In this document: positions 16,670 through 26,215 of the stretch, in pieces
Numbering within the stretch: position 1 is the stretch's first letter
Layout: every line of letters begins with the position of its first letter
From: Ktedonobacter racemifer DSM 44963
GTDB taxonomy: Bacteria; Chloroflexota; Ktedonobacteria; Ktedonobacterales; Ktedonobacteraceae
Reading direction: 5' to 3'
Assembly (NCBI RefSeq): GCF_000178855.1
Contig: NZ_ADVG01000003.1
Location: forward strand, 310,001-374,000
DNA length: 64,000 nt
Position numbers and translations under genes: made by a program
The notes under the pieces: model-generated
What the model was told of the DNA's origin: nothing
Database searches by the model: none
Seen by the model: only the letters and a program-made list of their open reading frames with translations

Positions 16670-19600
16670 ATGAAAAGCCTCTTTTTTGGACAGGAGCAGA
16701 GCATAGAGCTGTTCCTCATCTCACTTACCATTCTGATCCTGTTGTTCATAGCAGGTATCGGGTTTACCCAACGGACTCTCTTACGCATCGGACTGCGAAA
16801 CATGCTGAGGAGACGTGGCCAAATGTTGCTGCTACTCGGGGGACTCGCCCTTTCGTCGGCGTTCATCACCGCGTCCTTTGTGCTCAATGACAGCCTGCAA
16901 TACGCAGCAAACACACAACTTCTCGGCAACATCGGCACTATTGACGAAACGGTAACCGGCACGTTCACAGCCGAACAGGCCACGACCTATCTCTCGGACA
17001 TCAGGCGTAATGAACACATACAGGCCGCCACTGGTCTGCTACAGAGCTATCAAACAGCCTCTATTACCTCACAACGGACGGGCTTTTCACGAGACCGGCT
17101 CAATGTCGTCGCCGTACCAGCGGACTTCGACGAGGTATTTGGTCCAGCCAGGGATAGTGATGGAAAGCGTGTGCGCTTCGCGAACCTGCATGCCGGGGAC
17201 CTCTACCTGGGAGCCACGTTGGCCCAAAACTTCTCAGCCCATGTTGGCGATCAACTCACGCTCACGCTCTCAGGAAGACGTGTCACGGGAACGGTTCGCG
17301 CCATCCTTGCCACGAATATATCGACGAATGCGAGTGATATTCTCTTTGATAACTCCGAACTTCTGGCGCTCTCGCTGCCGTACTATCAGCAAGTCACGCA
17401 ACAGCAAGGAGTAATGAACACCATCGCCGTTAGAAACGTTGGACAGCAGGACGATAGCCCGACAGTCTCACGTTTCCTACAACAACTCTTCAACGCTCGC
17501 GCCGATGGATGGAAGAAGCTTTCCAGTTCACCTTCCTATGTCGCCCGGCAAGTCCATGTCATCAATCCCGATCTCATCTACTACCTGGGGCCACAATCAT
17601 TCACCAATGGCCTTGGGGCGCAAGGGGCGCTCCAATTCACTGAACTGGTTCCGGCCCTTACGATATTACTTGTTGGCATAGGTATGCTTCTGCTCGCCTT
17701 GCTCCTGATCCTGTTGGCAACAGAACGTCGTGTGGAACTGGGCGTCAGTCGCGCGATTGGTTTCCAACGCTCGCATGTGATACAGTCTCTGCTCATCGAG
17801 GGGACAGGCTATGGTATTATCGCGGCCATTCCGGGACTGCTTGTTGGCGTCGGACTGGTCGCGCTGGAATTGTTTGTACTCTCCTTCATACCCTTACAAG
17901 CTGGCCCTAAATCATCGGCATTGATGCACCTTTCGTTGCACGTCTGGCTCAACTGGCATAGCCTGCTCACCTCGCTCTGCCTGAGTATACTCACAACCTT
18001 TCTGATCGTGCTCTGTACCGCCATTTGGATTAGCCGTCTCAACATTGTCGCCGCCATCCGCAACTTGAATGAGTCAGGGAAAGCACACCAGTCGCTCCTC
18101 TCCCTGATGAGAGCTGTCATCGCGCCCAATATCGACCAGTCGCCTGTCTCTACCTGCGAAAGACATCAGCTCATGCGCCGCATCTCCGCAATCTGGAGCC
18201 TGATATGTGGCCTCAACACACGCGGCCCCCTTCTGCTTCTATTGGTATTCCTCTTGTTCCAATTTGCCAGGTTTTCAGCTCAAACCTGGCTTCATCAGAT
18301 CAGCCTGGCGCTAACTATCGCAGCCATCGGCTTGTGTGTACGCTGGCTTGGACGGATCGTTCTCACCACACTGAAAGCCCCATCGACAACGCTGGCAAGC
18401 CGTCTGGGCTTTAGTCTGATAGGGATCGGCTGGCTGGCGTCCAGCATACAACCGGGCGGGGCCTTATTCAGCATTTTTCAACCACCATCTGCAAACAATG
18501 GGATCTTGATACGGGTCGCTGGATCTGGGGGCCTGAATATGAACGCGCTTACCATTGTCCTGACTGACCTTTTCCTGATTTCTGGGGCCGTCGTGTTCAT
18601 TATCGCGAACTGCGACGTGCTCGTAATCCTGCTCACGGCGCTCTTCTCACGTATACGCGGTATAGCCTCAATCAGCCGCATGAGTCTGTCCTACCCACTC
18701 ACCTATCGCTTTCGCACGACCATGACGATCTCGCTGTTAGGTGCGATTGTCTTTCTCATTATGCTTGTCGTCACGCTCAACCTCGGCTCGGCACAAGAGG
18801 CACATCGTGATACTGTAGTTGGGGGCTATGATCTGACAGTAAGCGCTCAGGCACTCCCACAGGATTTTCTCCAGCGCATCCAGACCAATGCGACGCTACG
18901 CCAAGACATAGCGACAATGGCAACTGTTCATACAGTCGGAAGATCCTCGGCGCATCCGCGACAACTGCTCGTCCCAGGTCAGCGCCCGCAAACGCTCTCC
19001 GCAATCATCGCAGCTATGAGCGATAATTTCTTCCGCGAGAATACCATGGCCTTGCAAACTCGTGCGCGCGGGTATAACTCAGACCAGGCAGTGTGGGAGA
19101 TGGTACGCACACATCCAGAATACACAGTTCTGCGCTATGAAATGACAATGCGCGGCATCAATTCCACTCAAAACGGCTTCCAGCCCTTCACTGTTCATGC
19201 GTTGGATGACACCGGGCATGTGCATCCACTCACGGTCATCGGCTTCACTGCGAGCACGACTGCCTGGTCCTACCTGTATACATCGGAGCGCACATTTGCG
19301 ACCATTTATGGAGCTGCGCCACAGAGCAGCCACGTGATGGAACTGGTACGCCTCAACCCTGAAGTGAGCGAAGAGCAGACCACGCGCGATCTCATGAAAG
19401 CCTTCGGAGCGCAATATACTCTACAAGTACAATCGCTTACGTCAAGTGCTGGCGCGACCACCCAGGCGACCCTTACTATCTTCTATAGTTGCTACCTGGG
19501 ATTAGGACTGGCCTTCGGAGCGCTAGCCCTAGCAGTCATCATGAGCCGGGCCGTTGTCGAACGACGACAACATATCGGGATGCTGCGCGCATTCGGCTTC

Positions 19601-19855
19601 TCACGCACACTTGTTGCGCTCTCGTTCTTGATGGAAGCTGGCTTTATCATTACGCTGAGCCTGCTCATTGGCACTGCCCTCGCTCTATGGTCTGCCTACC
19701 AGATCACGGCTTCCTATGGCCCAACCTTCCCCATTCCTATAACAATGATCATTCTCATTTTCCTCGGCTGCTATCTCGTAGCCCTTATTGCCACCTGGGT
19801 ACCAGCCAATCAGGCAGCGCGGCTCTATCCCAGTGAGGCCCTGCGCTATGAATAA
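16670..19855 (+). CDS. ABC transporter permease, large double-FtsX type
   Basis: This protein of about 1,061 residues has an N-terminal helix plus the juxtamembrane RTLLRIGLRNMLRRRGQMLLL motif, an extracellular domain, and a first FtsX core near residues 335-480 (LLALLLILLATERRVELGVSRAIGFQRSHVIQ). More helices lead to a second repeat ending with an FtsX core (ALALAVIMSRAVVERRQHIGMLRAFGFSRTLVALSFL, about 940-1060). It is the membrane partner of the ATPase just upstream. The ATG at 16670 is one plausible start, and no site is clear for this or the alternative at 16625. The cargo is unknown. Confidence 0.85.
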   Translation: MKSLFFGQEQSIELFLISLTILILLFIAGIGFTQRTLLRIGLRNMLRRRGQMLLLLGGLALSSAFITASFVLNDSLQYAANTQLLGNIGTIDETVTGTFTAEQATTYLSDIRRNEHIQAATGLLQSYQTASITSQRTGFSRDRLNVVAVPADFDEVFGPARDSDGKRVRFANLHAGDLYLGATLAQNFSAHVGDQLTLTLSGRRVTGTVRAILATNISTNASDILFDNSELLALSLPYYQQVTQQQGVMNTIAVRNVGQQDDSPTVSRFLQQLFNARADGWKKLSSSPSYVARQVHVINPDLIYYLGPQSFTNGLGAQGALQFTELVPALTILLVGIGMLLLALLLILLATERRVELGVSRAIGFQRSHVIQSLLIEGTGYGIIAAIPGLLVGVGLVALELFVLSFIPLQAGPKSSALMHLSLHVWLNWHSLLTSLCLSILTTFLIVLCTAIWISRLNIVAAIRNLNESGKAHQSLLSLMRAVIAPNIDQSPVSTCERHQLMRRISAIWSLICGLNTRGPLLLLLVFLLFQFARFSAQTWLHQISLALTIAAIGLCVRWLGRIVLTTLKAPSTTLASRLGFSLIGIGWLASSIQPGGALFSIFQPPSANNGILIRVAGSGGLNMNALTIVLTDLFLISGAVVFIIANCDVLVILLTALFSRIRGIASISRMSLSYPLTYRFRTTMTISLLGAIVFLIMLVVTLNLGSAQEAHRDTVVGGYDLTVSAQALPQDFLQRIQTNATLRQDIATMATVHTVGRSSAHPRQLLVPGQRPQTLSAIIAAMSDNFFRENTMALQTRARGYNSDQAVWEMVRTHPEYTVLRYEMTMRGINSTQNGFQPFTVHALDDTGHVHPLTVIGFTASTTAWSYLYTSERTFATIYGAAPQSSHVMELVRLNPEVSEEQTTRDLMKAFGAQYTLQVQSLTSSAGATTQATLTIFYSCYLGLGLAFGALALAVIMSRAVVERRQHIGMLRAFGFSRTLVALSFLMEAGFIITLSLLIGTALALWSAYQITASYGPTFPIPITMIILIFLGCYLVALIATWVPANQAARLYPSEALRYE

Positions 19856-19910
19856 ATCAGCCTACACTATCTACATTATCCAGAAATTGAGAACATAGAA
19901 AGAGGCACAT

Positions 19911-20573
19911 ATGTCTCGACGGAACAAGCATCCACACAAGTCCACATCCACCACACAAGAACGTCTAACACCACAATCGAATAAACCTGCTAGGGGACAG
20001 CGTAGATACCGTCAAAAGACCTCCTGGTGGAGCATCCTGCTTACTGGAGTGGGTATCGTGCTCGTCGGCTTAATGGCTGTCTTCGGCTTTCGCTTCTTCT
20101 CGAGCCTGAACACAACAGCAACTCCCTCGCTTTCCCCAGCTACAGAGGATGCTGTGACGCCAACGATACCCGGAGACAACAGCACAGGGGATTCGAGCAA
20201 TCTAGGCCAGAAAACCTCCTCGCCTTGGAGCAACCAGGAGTTCGTCTCAACTGTTCTCGGCCATCTGGCTGAGAAATTCAACCTGTCCCTTGATCAACTA
20301 TCAAAACAAGTCCAATCCGGCCTGCAAATAGAAGACGTGGCTGCCCAGCATGGCATTTCGGTAGACCAGCTGCATACCATCGAAATCAACGCGCTTCAGA
20401 CTGGGATAGATAAACTGACCAGTACCAACCAGATGAGTCAGGATGAGGCCAGTATCATGATGCATGATTTCAAGAACAAGACCCAGCAAAAGCTTAATGG
20501 CGTCTTCACCTACGAGCTTGGTGGCACACCTCCCATTCCCACAAACGCCACCCCAACAATTCTACCAAAGTAG
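19911..20573 (+). CDS. Single-pass membrane or secreted protein, unknown function
   Basis: The 220-residue protein has a basic, Thr/Gln-rich cytoplasmic tail (about 1-40), one transmembrane helix (WSILLTGVGIVLVGLMAVFGF), a Ser/Thr/Pro-rich extracellular linker and a small helical domain (FVSTVLGHLAEKFNLSLDQL...IEDVAAQHGISVDQLHTIEINAL...GIDKLTSTNQMSQDEA). The helical domain has paired segments like small ligand- or metal-sensing repeats, but I cannot name a family. It follows the ABC permease by 55 bp with an AGAAAGAGG-like site, so it may be an accessory subunit of the export system. Confidence 0.6.
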   Translation: MSRRNKHPHKSTSTTQERLTPQSNKPARGQRRYRQKTSWWSILLTGVGIVLVGLMAVFGFRFFSSLNTTATPSLSPATEDAVTPTIPGDNSTGDSSNLGQKTSSPWSNQEFVSTVLGHLAEKFNLSLDQLSKQVQSGLQIEDVAAQHGISVDQLHTIEINALQTGIDKLTSTNQMSQDEASIMMHDFKNKTQQKLNGVFTYELGGTPPIPTNATPTILPK

Positions 20574-20719
20574 GAGCATCTTCAAAAGAGCTGACCTTGG
20601 CTCGCTTCTATAGAGAGTGCAAAAGAGAGTGCAAATCAGAAAACAAAGTGGTTAACACATTCAAAGCCTATCAGGAGAACATGCTTTCCACTTTGATTAT
20701 TCCACAGAAGTGGGTCAAG

Positions 20720-20757
20720 GCCAGTCAGCCTTTAGGCGTGGGGAGTCGCCACATGAG
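20720..20757. repeat. Relic of an IS605-type end
   Basis: On the minus strand this reads GTGGCGACTCCCCACGCC followed by TAAAGGCTGAC. The first half resembles the GTGGCGATTCATCCCC left-end sequence at 6278, and the TTTAGGCGTGGGGAG part resembles the right-end hairpin at 15083. No tnpB is left. The remainder of 20574-20837 contains only short AGAGAGTGCAA direct repeats and no gene. Confidence 0.4.
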
Positions 20758-20837
20758 CCAACTTTCAGCATAGTGTCTGAGGCGCTGGTTGATGTGTAAT
20801 GCAAGTAGCGAATTTCTGCTCTTGAAACATGCCTGAA

Positions 20838-21629
20838 TCAAGCAGTGAGTGCACGATTAAGCCGAACAGTTTTAATAATGGACGTGATGGAGCCGATGAG
20901 CAAAGTGATGCCCCAGATGATGGTAATGATACCAATGCATAAAGCGGCGATCGCGTCAGTAATACTGACGAGGAATGCCGGAACGATACCAAGAAGAAAG
21001 CTAACAAGAACAGTGCCAAGAAGAGAAGTAAGAAGAAGCAGAAGAAGTCCTTTGCTTTCAAGGAAGCGCTGTTGAGCGAAGAACAGGCTACCGGAGAAAC
21101 CGAACTTGAGTAACATGATGACGCTCAATACCACATATGCGCCTGCCCGGTTAAAGGATCCGTATACAATGAGGTAGATAAGCGTGCCGAAAGGAATGGA
21201 TAGGAGCAGCGAGATCATCAGCATAAGCAGGCTAAGGGCGATGAAGATCTGGCGCAGAGCGAAGCCCATGAGCAGGAGTGAGAAGATGAGGGTGGCAATT
21301 CCCTGTACTCTGCCATGCAGGCGCGCTGGAATGAATAAGGCAACACCCATAAGGGTAACGGTGAAAAGCATGATGCTGTCAAGGAGGGCCAGGTCGGGGA
21401 GACCAAGACCTGGTGGATACCCCTGACTGCTAAGCTGTGCCACCATATTTTGCTGGTCACGGTTGAGGCCGGTAGTAGCTGCAGAGAGCTGTGGAGGCAG
21501 TTGGAAGGCTGTGATTGGAACCGGGTTGCTGCGAAGCACGCCCGGGAGGGCCATACTCGTTTCAATGAGTACGACGATACAAATCAAGACGATAGCACAT
21601 AGTAAGAAAGGTGTACGCAAGCGATTCAT
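20838..21629 (-). CDS. Polytopic membrane protein, unknown function
   Basis: The 263-residue protein starts with a signal-anchor (LLCAIVLICIVVLIETSMALPG), a short extracytoplasmic loop with Gln/Pro-rich sequence (PPQLSAATTGLNRDQQNMVAQL) and then about six helices, several very rich in Leu and Ile. I do not recognise a family. The ATG at 21629 has GAGG 6 bp upstream and is preferred to an in-frame TTG four codons earlier. It is convergent with the secreted-protein gene and stands immediately before the IS1-like element. Confidence 0.6.
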   Translation of the reverse strand: MNRLRTPFLLCAIVLICIVVLIETSMALPGVLRSNPVPITAFQLPPQLSAATTGLNRDQQNMVAQLSSQGYPPGLGLPDLALLDSIMLFTVTLMGVALFIPARLHGRVQGIATLIFSLLLMGFALRQIFIALSLLMLMISLLLSIPFGTLIYLIVYGSFNRAGAYVVLSVIMLLKFGFSGSLFFAQQRFLESKGLLLLLLTSLLGTVLVSFLLGIVPAFLVSITDAIAALCIGIITIIWGITLLIGSITSIIKTVRLNRALTA

Positions 21630-21766
21630 TGCATACCTCAAAACTACCGAACGCTTAGGACAGACGGCAAAAACGCAATCCCCTTCCTTGTGATCTGATT
21701 GTCAACCTTAGATGGAGACTTCGCACGCCTGAATGATCCACTTTTTTCTTACGTGTTTAGGCTTAA

Positions 21767-23044
21767 GTGGTAGAACCCCGCTAACCGGTGGCTGAGCACA
21801 GGACCCCCTTGCGTAGCCGAACCAGCGGCCGAAGGCGAGCAGGCTCGGCTACAGAAAGCGGCTCACGTGCCTGTTTCTTTCGCCGTCCTCGTTGCTTGGG
21901 TTCAACCCATGCAGGAGGAGCCACTTTGTAGTGCAAGAGTTCGCTTATGCTCCAGATATGATCAGTCAGCCCAGCCGCCATGGCAGGCGTGCAGGCTCTG
22001 CCCTCATGGACTGGCTTGCCGAGCTCATGATGCGGCCAACAGAAGTTATAGGTCGTCCCAAGCAGGTACATTCCCGTTTCCAGTGGACGCAGGTGGCGAG
22101 CGCTTTGACGACATTTGCGCGTCAAGGTGGCAAGCCGCTGGCGCATGGTGGCATTCAAGCGCTCAATAAAAGCCGTGTTGAGCACATTGCCTCCTTGTGA
22201 CTGCTGGAGGAGCCGCTCGGCCTCCTCTTGTGAGCCATGCGACATCTTACGCGTGACCTCGACCACCCGTTTCTTCTGCGTCCGCTTGATGACCGTCCCA
22301 ATATGCAACTCTGACCAAACGACCAAGCGAGCGCGTCCTCGCCCTGGCATCGCTTTCACCTTTTCACGAAAGGCTCGCTTGATACTGCCCGGATACGCGC
22401 ACCAGCCATCAGTCAAGACCAGCAGCGCTTTCAAGGGCTCTGCACAGCGTCGTACCTGTTGCAAGAGCCGATCAGCCAGGGCGCGATCACGGGTACGTGA
22501 GACGGTCCCGGCCACCCACAGACGTGTCTTGACCATGATGGCCAGACCCATCCAAGCGACCATCTTGCAGCCTTTGACGCGGATCTCATCGGCCTGCACA
22601 TGTTGCAGATCCAATTGGGCGGTCTCAACGATGTCTTGATGGACCTGTTGGCAATGGATTCCGGCTCGATCTCGCCAACTGGCCACGGTGCGTTCATCGA
22701 GGCCGAAGGCATGAACGATGGCTTGAAGCGGACAGCCATACGAGAGCAGCGTCACCACAATGACAATGAGCTCGGTTGGCTTGCGCAGTCCCTCAAGCAT
22801 GGTTCCTCGGCGCGCGCTGAAGGTTTTGCGACAACGCGTACAGCGATAGCGCTCTCGCTTGCGATCATGAATGACGATGTTGCCTGCCCCGATTTGCCCT
22901 CTTGCGCAACACATCGAATGAGGGCAAAATTGTTTCGATGGCTCCATTGAGGGAAATATGGTCTTTTGCATATCCATATCTTGTCAATGGAGCCTAATTT
23001 TTGCAAGCCTCTCCCACTTTCACCAGTTAATGGAGTCCTACCAC
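21767..23044 (-). mobile_element. IS1-like insertion sequence with 24-bp terminal inverted repeats
   Basis: The left end (21767-21790, beginning GTGGTAGAACCCCGCTAAC) and the reverse complement of the right end (23021-23044, beginning GTGGTAGGACTCCATTAAC) match at 19 of 24 positions. One transposase ORF fills the element, and its stop codon lies inside the left repeat. A partial inner copy of the right repeat (TCAATGGAGCCTAA) lies near 22983. I see no clear target-site duplication (AGGCTTAA versus GATCCCAG), so the element may be old or the flanks rearranged. Confidence 0.8.
21781..22977 (-). CDS. IS1-like DDE transposase
   Basis: The 398-residue protein has an N-terminal zinc ribbon (CPHSMCCARGQIG...RYRCTRCRKTFSARRGT), a helix-turn-helix (LQAIVHAFGLDERTVASWRDRAG) and a DDE core with Asp in VQADEIRVKG, Asp in VLTDGWCAYPG and Glu in TAFIERLNATMRQRLATLTRK. 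This single-frame layout is found in IS1-like and ISNCY transposases of Ktedonobacteria and cyanobacteria, unlike the frameshifted two-ORF arrangement of enterobacterial IS1. The reading frame is intact, so the element may still be mobile. Confidence 0.82.
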   Translation of the reverse strand: MDMQKTIFPSMEPSKQFCPHSMCCARGQIGAGNIVIHDRKRERYRCTRCRKTFSARRGTMLEGLRKPTELIVIVVTLLSYGCPLQAIVHAFGLDERTVASWRDRAGIHCQQVHQDIVETAQLDLQHVQADEIRVKGCKMVAWMGLAIMVKTRLWVAGTVSRTRDRALADRLLQQVRRCAEPLKALLVLTDGWCAYPGSIKRAFREKVKAMPGRGRARLVVWSELHIGTVIKRTQKKRVVEVTRKMSHGSQEEAERLLQQSQGGNVLNTAFIERLNATMRQRLATLTRKCRQSARHLRPLETGMYLLGTTYNFCWPHHELGKPVHEGRACTPAMAAGLTDHIWSISELLHYKVAPPAWVEPKQRGRRKKQAREPLSVAEPARLRPLVRLRKGVLCSATG

Positions 23045-23292
23045 GATCCCAGTTCTCAATTAAGAATAATTCAAACGTAAATACTCCTTTTATATTGTGA
23101 GATTTGAATAATTCAAAGCGTAATCTTATATGGTTACTTGTTTCTCCCTTACTGTGACTATATTTTTGTTCGGTTTTACCGTAGTAACGCGAATAAAAAT
23201 ATAGATAGGCTTCTCTCGAATCAAAGAACTGGCCCCATCCTTTAAAGCTTTGGTTCATTGTAGGCGTTTTTATTTTTCAAGGAGAAAAAAGC

Positions 23293-24990
23293 TTGGAACC
23301 TGGAAAGAAACCGGTCTTGTTCCTGATTACCTGTCTATGCTTGCTAACGATGTTGTTAGCGGCATGCGGTAGTGGCTCCTCTGGACCCTCCTCAACAAAG
23401 GCTTCGGATGATAAGCAAACCTTGCGTTATCCAGTTGTAGGTGATCCAGATATTAACACCTTTGACCCGGCTCTCGTTCAGGATACTGACTCCAACTTCC
23501 CTATCCAGGCCGTCTTTACGGGCCTGGTCACCCTGGACGCCAATCTACAGGTAAAACCTCAACTGGCCGAGAGCTACCAGCAGTCCGATGGAGGACTGAC
23601 CTGGACCTTCAAACTCAAGCCCAATCTGACCTTTAGCAATGGAGATAAGCTCACTTCAGAGGACGTCGTGTATAGCATCAATCGCGCGATCGATCCCGCC
23701 ACGAAGTCGAGTGTCTCTGGTTACCTTCAGCTTGTCAAGGGTTATAAGGACTTCAGCGGCGGCAAGGTGAAGACCCTGATTGGCACGAGTTTGCTGGCCC
23801 CCGATCCTCAAACAGTGGTCATTAAGATTAGCCAGCCGGCGGCTTACTTCTTGCAGACCCTTTCCTATCCGACCTCCTATGTGGTCAACAAGAAACTGGT
23901 CGAGAAATATGGCACACAGTGGACCGACCATGTTGAAGAAGGTGGCGGCGCTGGCCCCTGGAAGGTTGAAAAGTACACCCACAACAAGGGTCTCGAACTG
24001 GTACGTAATGATGCGTACTATGGGGCGAAACCTCAGATGAAGAGACTCTCAGTGATCTTCTATAAGGACCAGGACTCAATGTACCGCGCCTTCCAGGCTC
24101 AGCAGCTCGACTTCACGCCTGTTCCGTCAACAAACCTGGAGCAGGAGCGTAGCACGCCTGGCTTTAAAGAGACACCTATCCTGACCATTCGTTATATTGC
24201 GATGAATTACCTGGTGAAGCCCTTCGATAATATCAAAATTCGCCAGGCTTTCGCGCTTGCCATTAACAAAGATCTGATCGTGCAGAGCGCCATGAAGAAT
24301 GCCTTTACGCCTTCAAACCATGTTATTCCCAAGGGCATGCCTGGTTATAACGAGAATCTTACTGGGCCGCTTGGCACGGGTACCCAGGGCGATGCGAATA
24401 AAGCAAAGCAGGTCCTGGCTGAGGGGCTCAAAGATGCGGGCTACGCCAGTGTCTCAGCGCTACCACCTATTACGCTCACGTTCTACCCACGCAACCAGAA
24501 CTTTAAGGATGCTCTCACCGCGATTGCGCAAATGTGGCAAACGACATTGGGCATCAAGGTGAACATCAACATTGTCACGCGCCCTAAGCTACTCGATCTG
24601 ACGACCGCCACCAAGAACAACGGTTCCCTTCAGATGTGGCAGGCTGGTTGGAACGCTGACTATCCCGATCCTCAGGACTGGCTAACGCTCTTCTTCGACA
24701 AGGGGCAGGACTACAACCAGTCCAACTATGGTCAGAATAAGGTGCAAGATACCAGCGTTCAGTTAGAAGCGCAGAAGAAGTTGGAGCAGGCTGACCAGGA
24801 GCAGGATGTTACCAAGCGTATGCAACTGTACAACGAGGCCGAACAGCAGGCAATAAACGATGTTGGCTGGCTTCCTCTCTGGCAGGAGAAGGTCCAGTAT
24901 CTGGTCAAAACAAGTGTGCAGAATCTTTCGCTCAATTCGCAGCAATTGATTCCGCCAGATGACTGGAGCAAAATCTACATCACCCAGTAA
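23293..24990 (+). CDS. Peptide/oligosaccharide ABC transporter substrate-binding lipoprotein (family 5)
   Basis: The 565-residue protein has a lipoprotein signal (LLTMLLAACGSG lipobox) and a full SBP family 5 fold (DPDINTFDPALVQDTDSNFPIQAVFTGL, LTWTFKLKPNLTFSNGDKLTSEDVVYSINRAIDP, YLVKPFDNIKIRQAFALAINK, WNADYPDPQDWLTLFFDKG). These proteins bind di- and oligopeptides, and some bind sugars or opines. The start is TTG, set by AAGGAGA 7 bp upstream. Two matching permeases follow but no DppD/DppF ATPases. It is a paralogue of the product at 43117-44868. The 23045-23292 gap before it is AT-rich and holds no gene. Confidence 0.9.
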   Translation: MEPGKKPVLFLITCLCLLTMLLAACGSGSSGPSSTKASDDKQTLRYPVVGDPDINTFDPALVQDTDSNFPIQAVFTGLVTLDANLQVKPQLAESYQQSDGGLTWTFKLKPNLTFSNGDKLTSEDVVYSINRAIDPATKSSVSGYLQLVKGYKDFSGGKVKTLIGTSLLAPDPQTVVIKISQPAAYFLQTLSYPTSYVVNKKLVEKYGTQWTDHVEEGGGAGPWKVEKYTHNKGLELVRNDAYYGAKPQMKRLSVIFYKDQDSMYRAFQAQQLDFTPVPSTNLEQERSTPGFKETPILTIRYIAMNYLVKPFDNIKIRQAFALAINKDLIVQSAMKNAFTPSNHVIPKGMPGYNENLTGPLGTGTQGDANKAKQVLAEGLKDAGYASVSALPPITLTFYPRNQNFKDALTAIAQMWQTTLGIKVNINIVTRPKLLDLTTATKNNGSLQMWQAGWNADYPDPQDWLTLFFDKGQDYNQSNYGQNKVQDTSVQLEAQKKLEQADQEQDVTKRMQLYNEAEQQAINDVGWLPLWQEKVQYLVKTSVQNLSLNSQQLIPPDDWSKIYITQ

Positions 24991-25237
24991 CGTTTACCAG
25001 GTCCGGTACCATTCGCGTTTCTATGCACTGGAACTTTCGATGGAAAGCTCTCTCACATAGGATGCGTCACCAGGCGGTTGCTGTTTGCAGAACACATCCC
25101 TTAGGCTACTGCGAATGGCAACCGCGACCTATGCGCTTTTTACGCGCACGACTATTCTGCCGTCCTCCACGCGAGCGCCAGGGAGCGCTCATGACGCAGC
25201 GTACGAACAGACCCTGAAGAAGTATCAGGAGTGTTTT

Positions 25238-26197
25238 ATGATTCGCTTTCTACTAAAACGGCTCATTGGCCTGCTATTTGTCGTTGTTGGGGTCACACTT
25301 ATCACCTTCTTTATGGGTCATTTCGCGCCCGGAGACCCCATTCGCGTCCTGCTTGGCGACCACCCGAACGCGGTGCTGGAGGCCCAGCTCAAACATCAGT
25401 ATGGCCTGGACCTTCCCTTATATCAGCAGTATCTCAACTATATGGGACACCTGATCAGGCTTGATTTTGGGCTTTCATTTCGGAGCATCAATCGCCCCGT
25501 TTGGGATATTCTCAAAGATGGCGTACCAGTTTCTCTTGAGTTAGGCTTATGGGGTCTCTTTCTGCAATTACTGCTTGGTATCCCCCTCGGGGTGGCCTCC
25601 GCACTGCGAGCAAACACCTGGATAGACACGTTCAATATGGGCCTGGCACTAGTCCTGTACGCCATACCAGTGTTTATCGTTGGTGTGCTATTCCAATTGC
25701 TCATCATCTGGATGGACAAGCAGACTGGTTTGCACTGGCCCGTTACGCAATGGGGGACGCCATGGCAATACACCTGGCAGGATATCCAGTATAAGCTCGC
25801 CCCTATACTGGTCTATACGGCGGCAGGCATGGCCTACTATGCGCGTCTCGCTCGTACCAGCATGCTCGAGGTGTTACGCCAGGACTACATCCGTGCGGCT
25901 CGCGCCAAAGGACTGTTGGAAAATGCCATTGTCTATCGCCACGCCTTTCGCAATGCGTTAATACCACTGGTGACAGTGCTTGGCGTCTCGGTTGGGTTCC
26001 TGGTAACTGGGGCCTTCTTTACCGAAAAAATCTTTAACCTTCCCGGCATCGCGAATCTGACCCTGGAGGCGATTGATTCGTTGGATTACCCAGTTCTCCA
26101 GGCAACAACGGTTATGCTGGCGTGTAGTGTGGTCCTCGGCAATCTGATCTCAGACATCCTCTACACGGTCGTCGATCCACGTATCAGAGCGGAATAG
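25238..26197 (+). CDS. ABC transporter permease, DppB type
   Basis: The 319-residue protein opens with the standard DppB signature (MIRFLLKRLIGLLFVVVGVTLITFFMGHFAPGDP), has six helices, and carries the EAA-loop motif RQDYIRAARAKGLLENAIVYRHAFRNALIPLV. It forms the membrane channel with the following DppC-type protein and works with the binding protein upstream. The ATG at 25238 follows AGGAG at 7 bp; a longer frame from 25085 adds 51 unrelated residues. The 247-bp leader after the binding protein gene has no recognised feature. Confidence 0.9.
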   Translation: MIRFLLKRLIGLLFVVVGVTLITFFMGHFAPGDPIRVLLGDHPNAVLEAQLKHQYGLDLPLYQQYLNYMGHLIRLDFGLSFRSINRPVWDILKDGVPVSLELGLWGLFLQLLLGIPLGVASALRANTWIDTFNMGLALVLYAIPVFIVGVLFQLLIIWMDKQTGLHWPVTQWGTPWQYTWQDIQYKLAPILVYTAAGMAYYARLARTSMLEVLRQDYIRAARAKGLLENAIVYRHAFRNALIPLVTVLGVSVGFLVTGAFFTEKIFNLPGIANLTLEAIDSLDYPVLQATTVMLACSVVLGNLISDILYTVVDPRIRAE

Positions 26198-26215
26198 AAG
26201 CGCGAGGTAAAGAAA

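Noticed and set aside
22752..23258. 168-codon minus-strand frame at the right end of the IS1-like element
   Set aside because: It spans the IS end and AT-rich flank, has no ribosome site or family motif, and overlaps the transposase in another frame.
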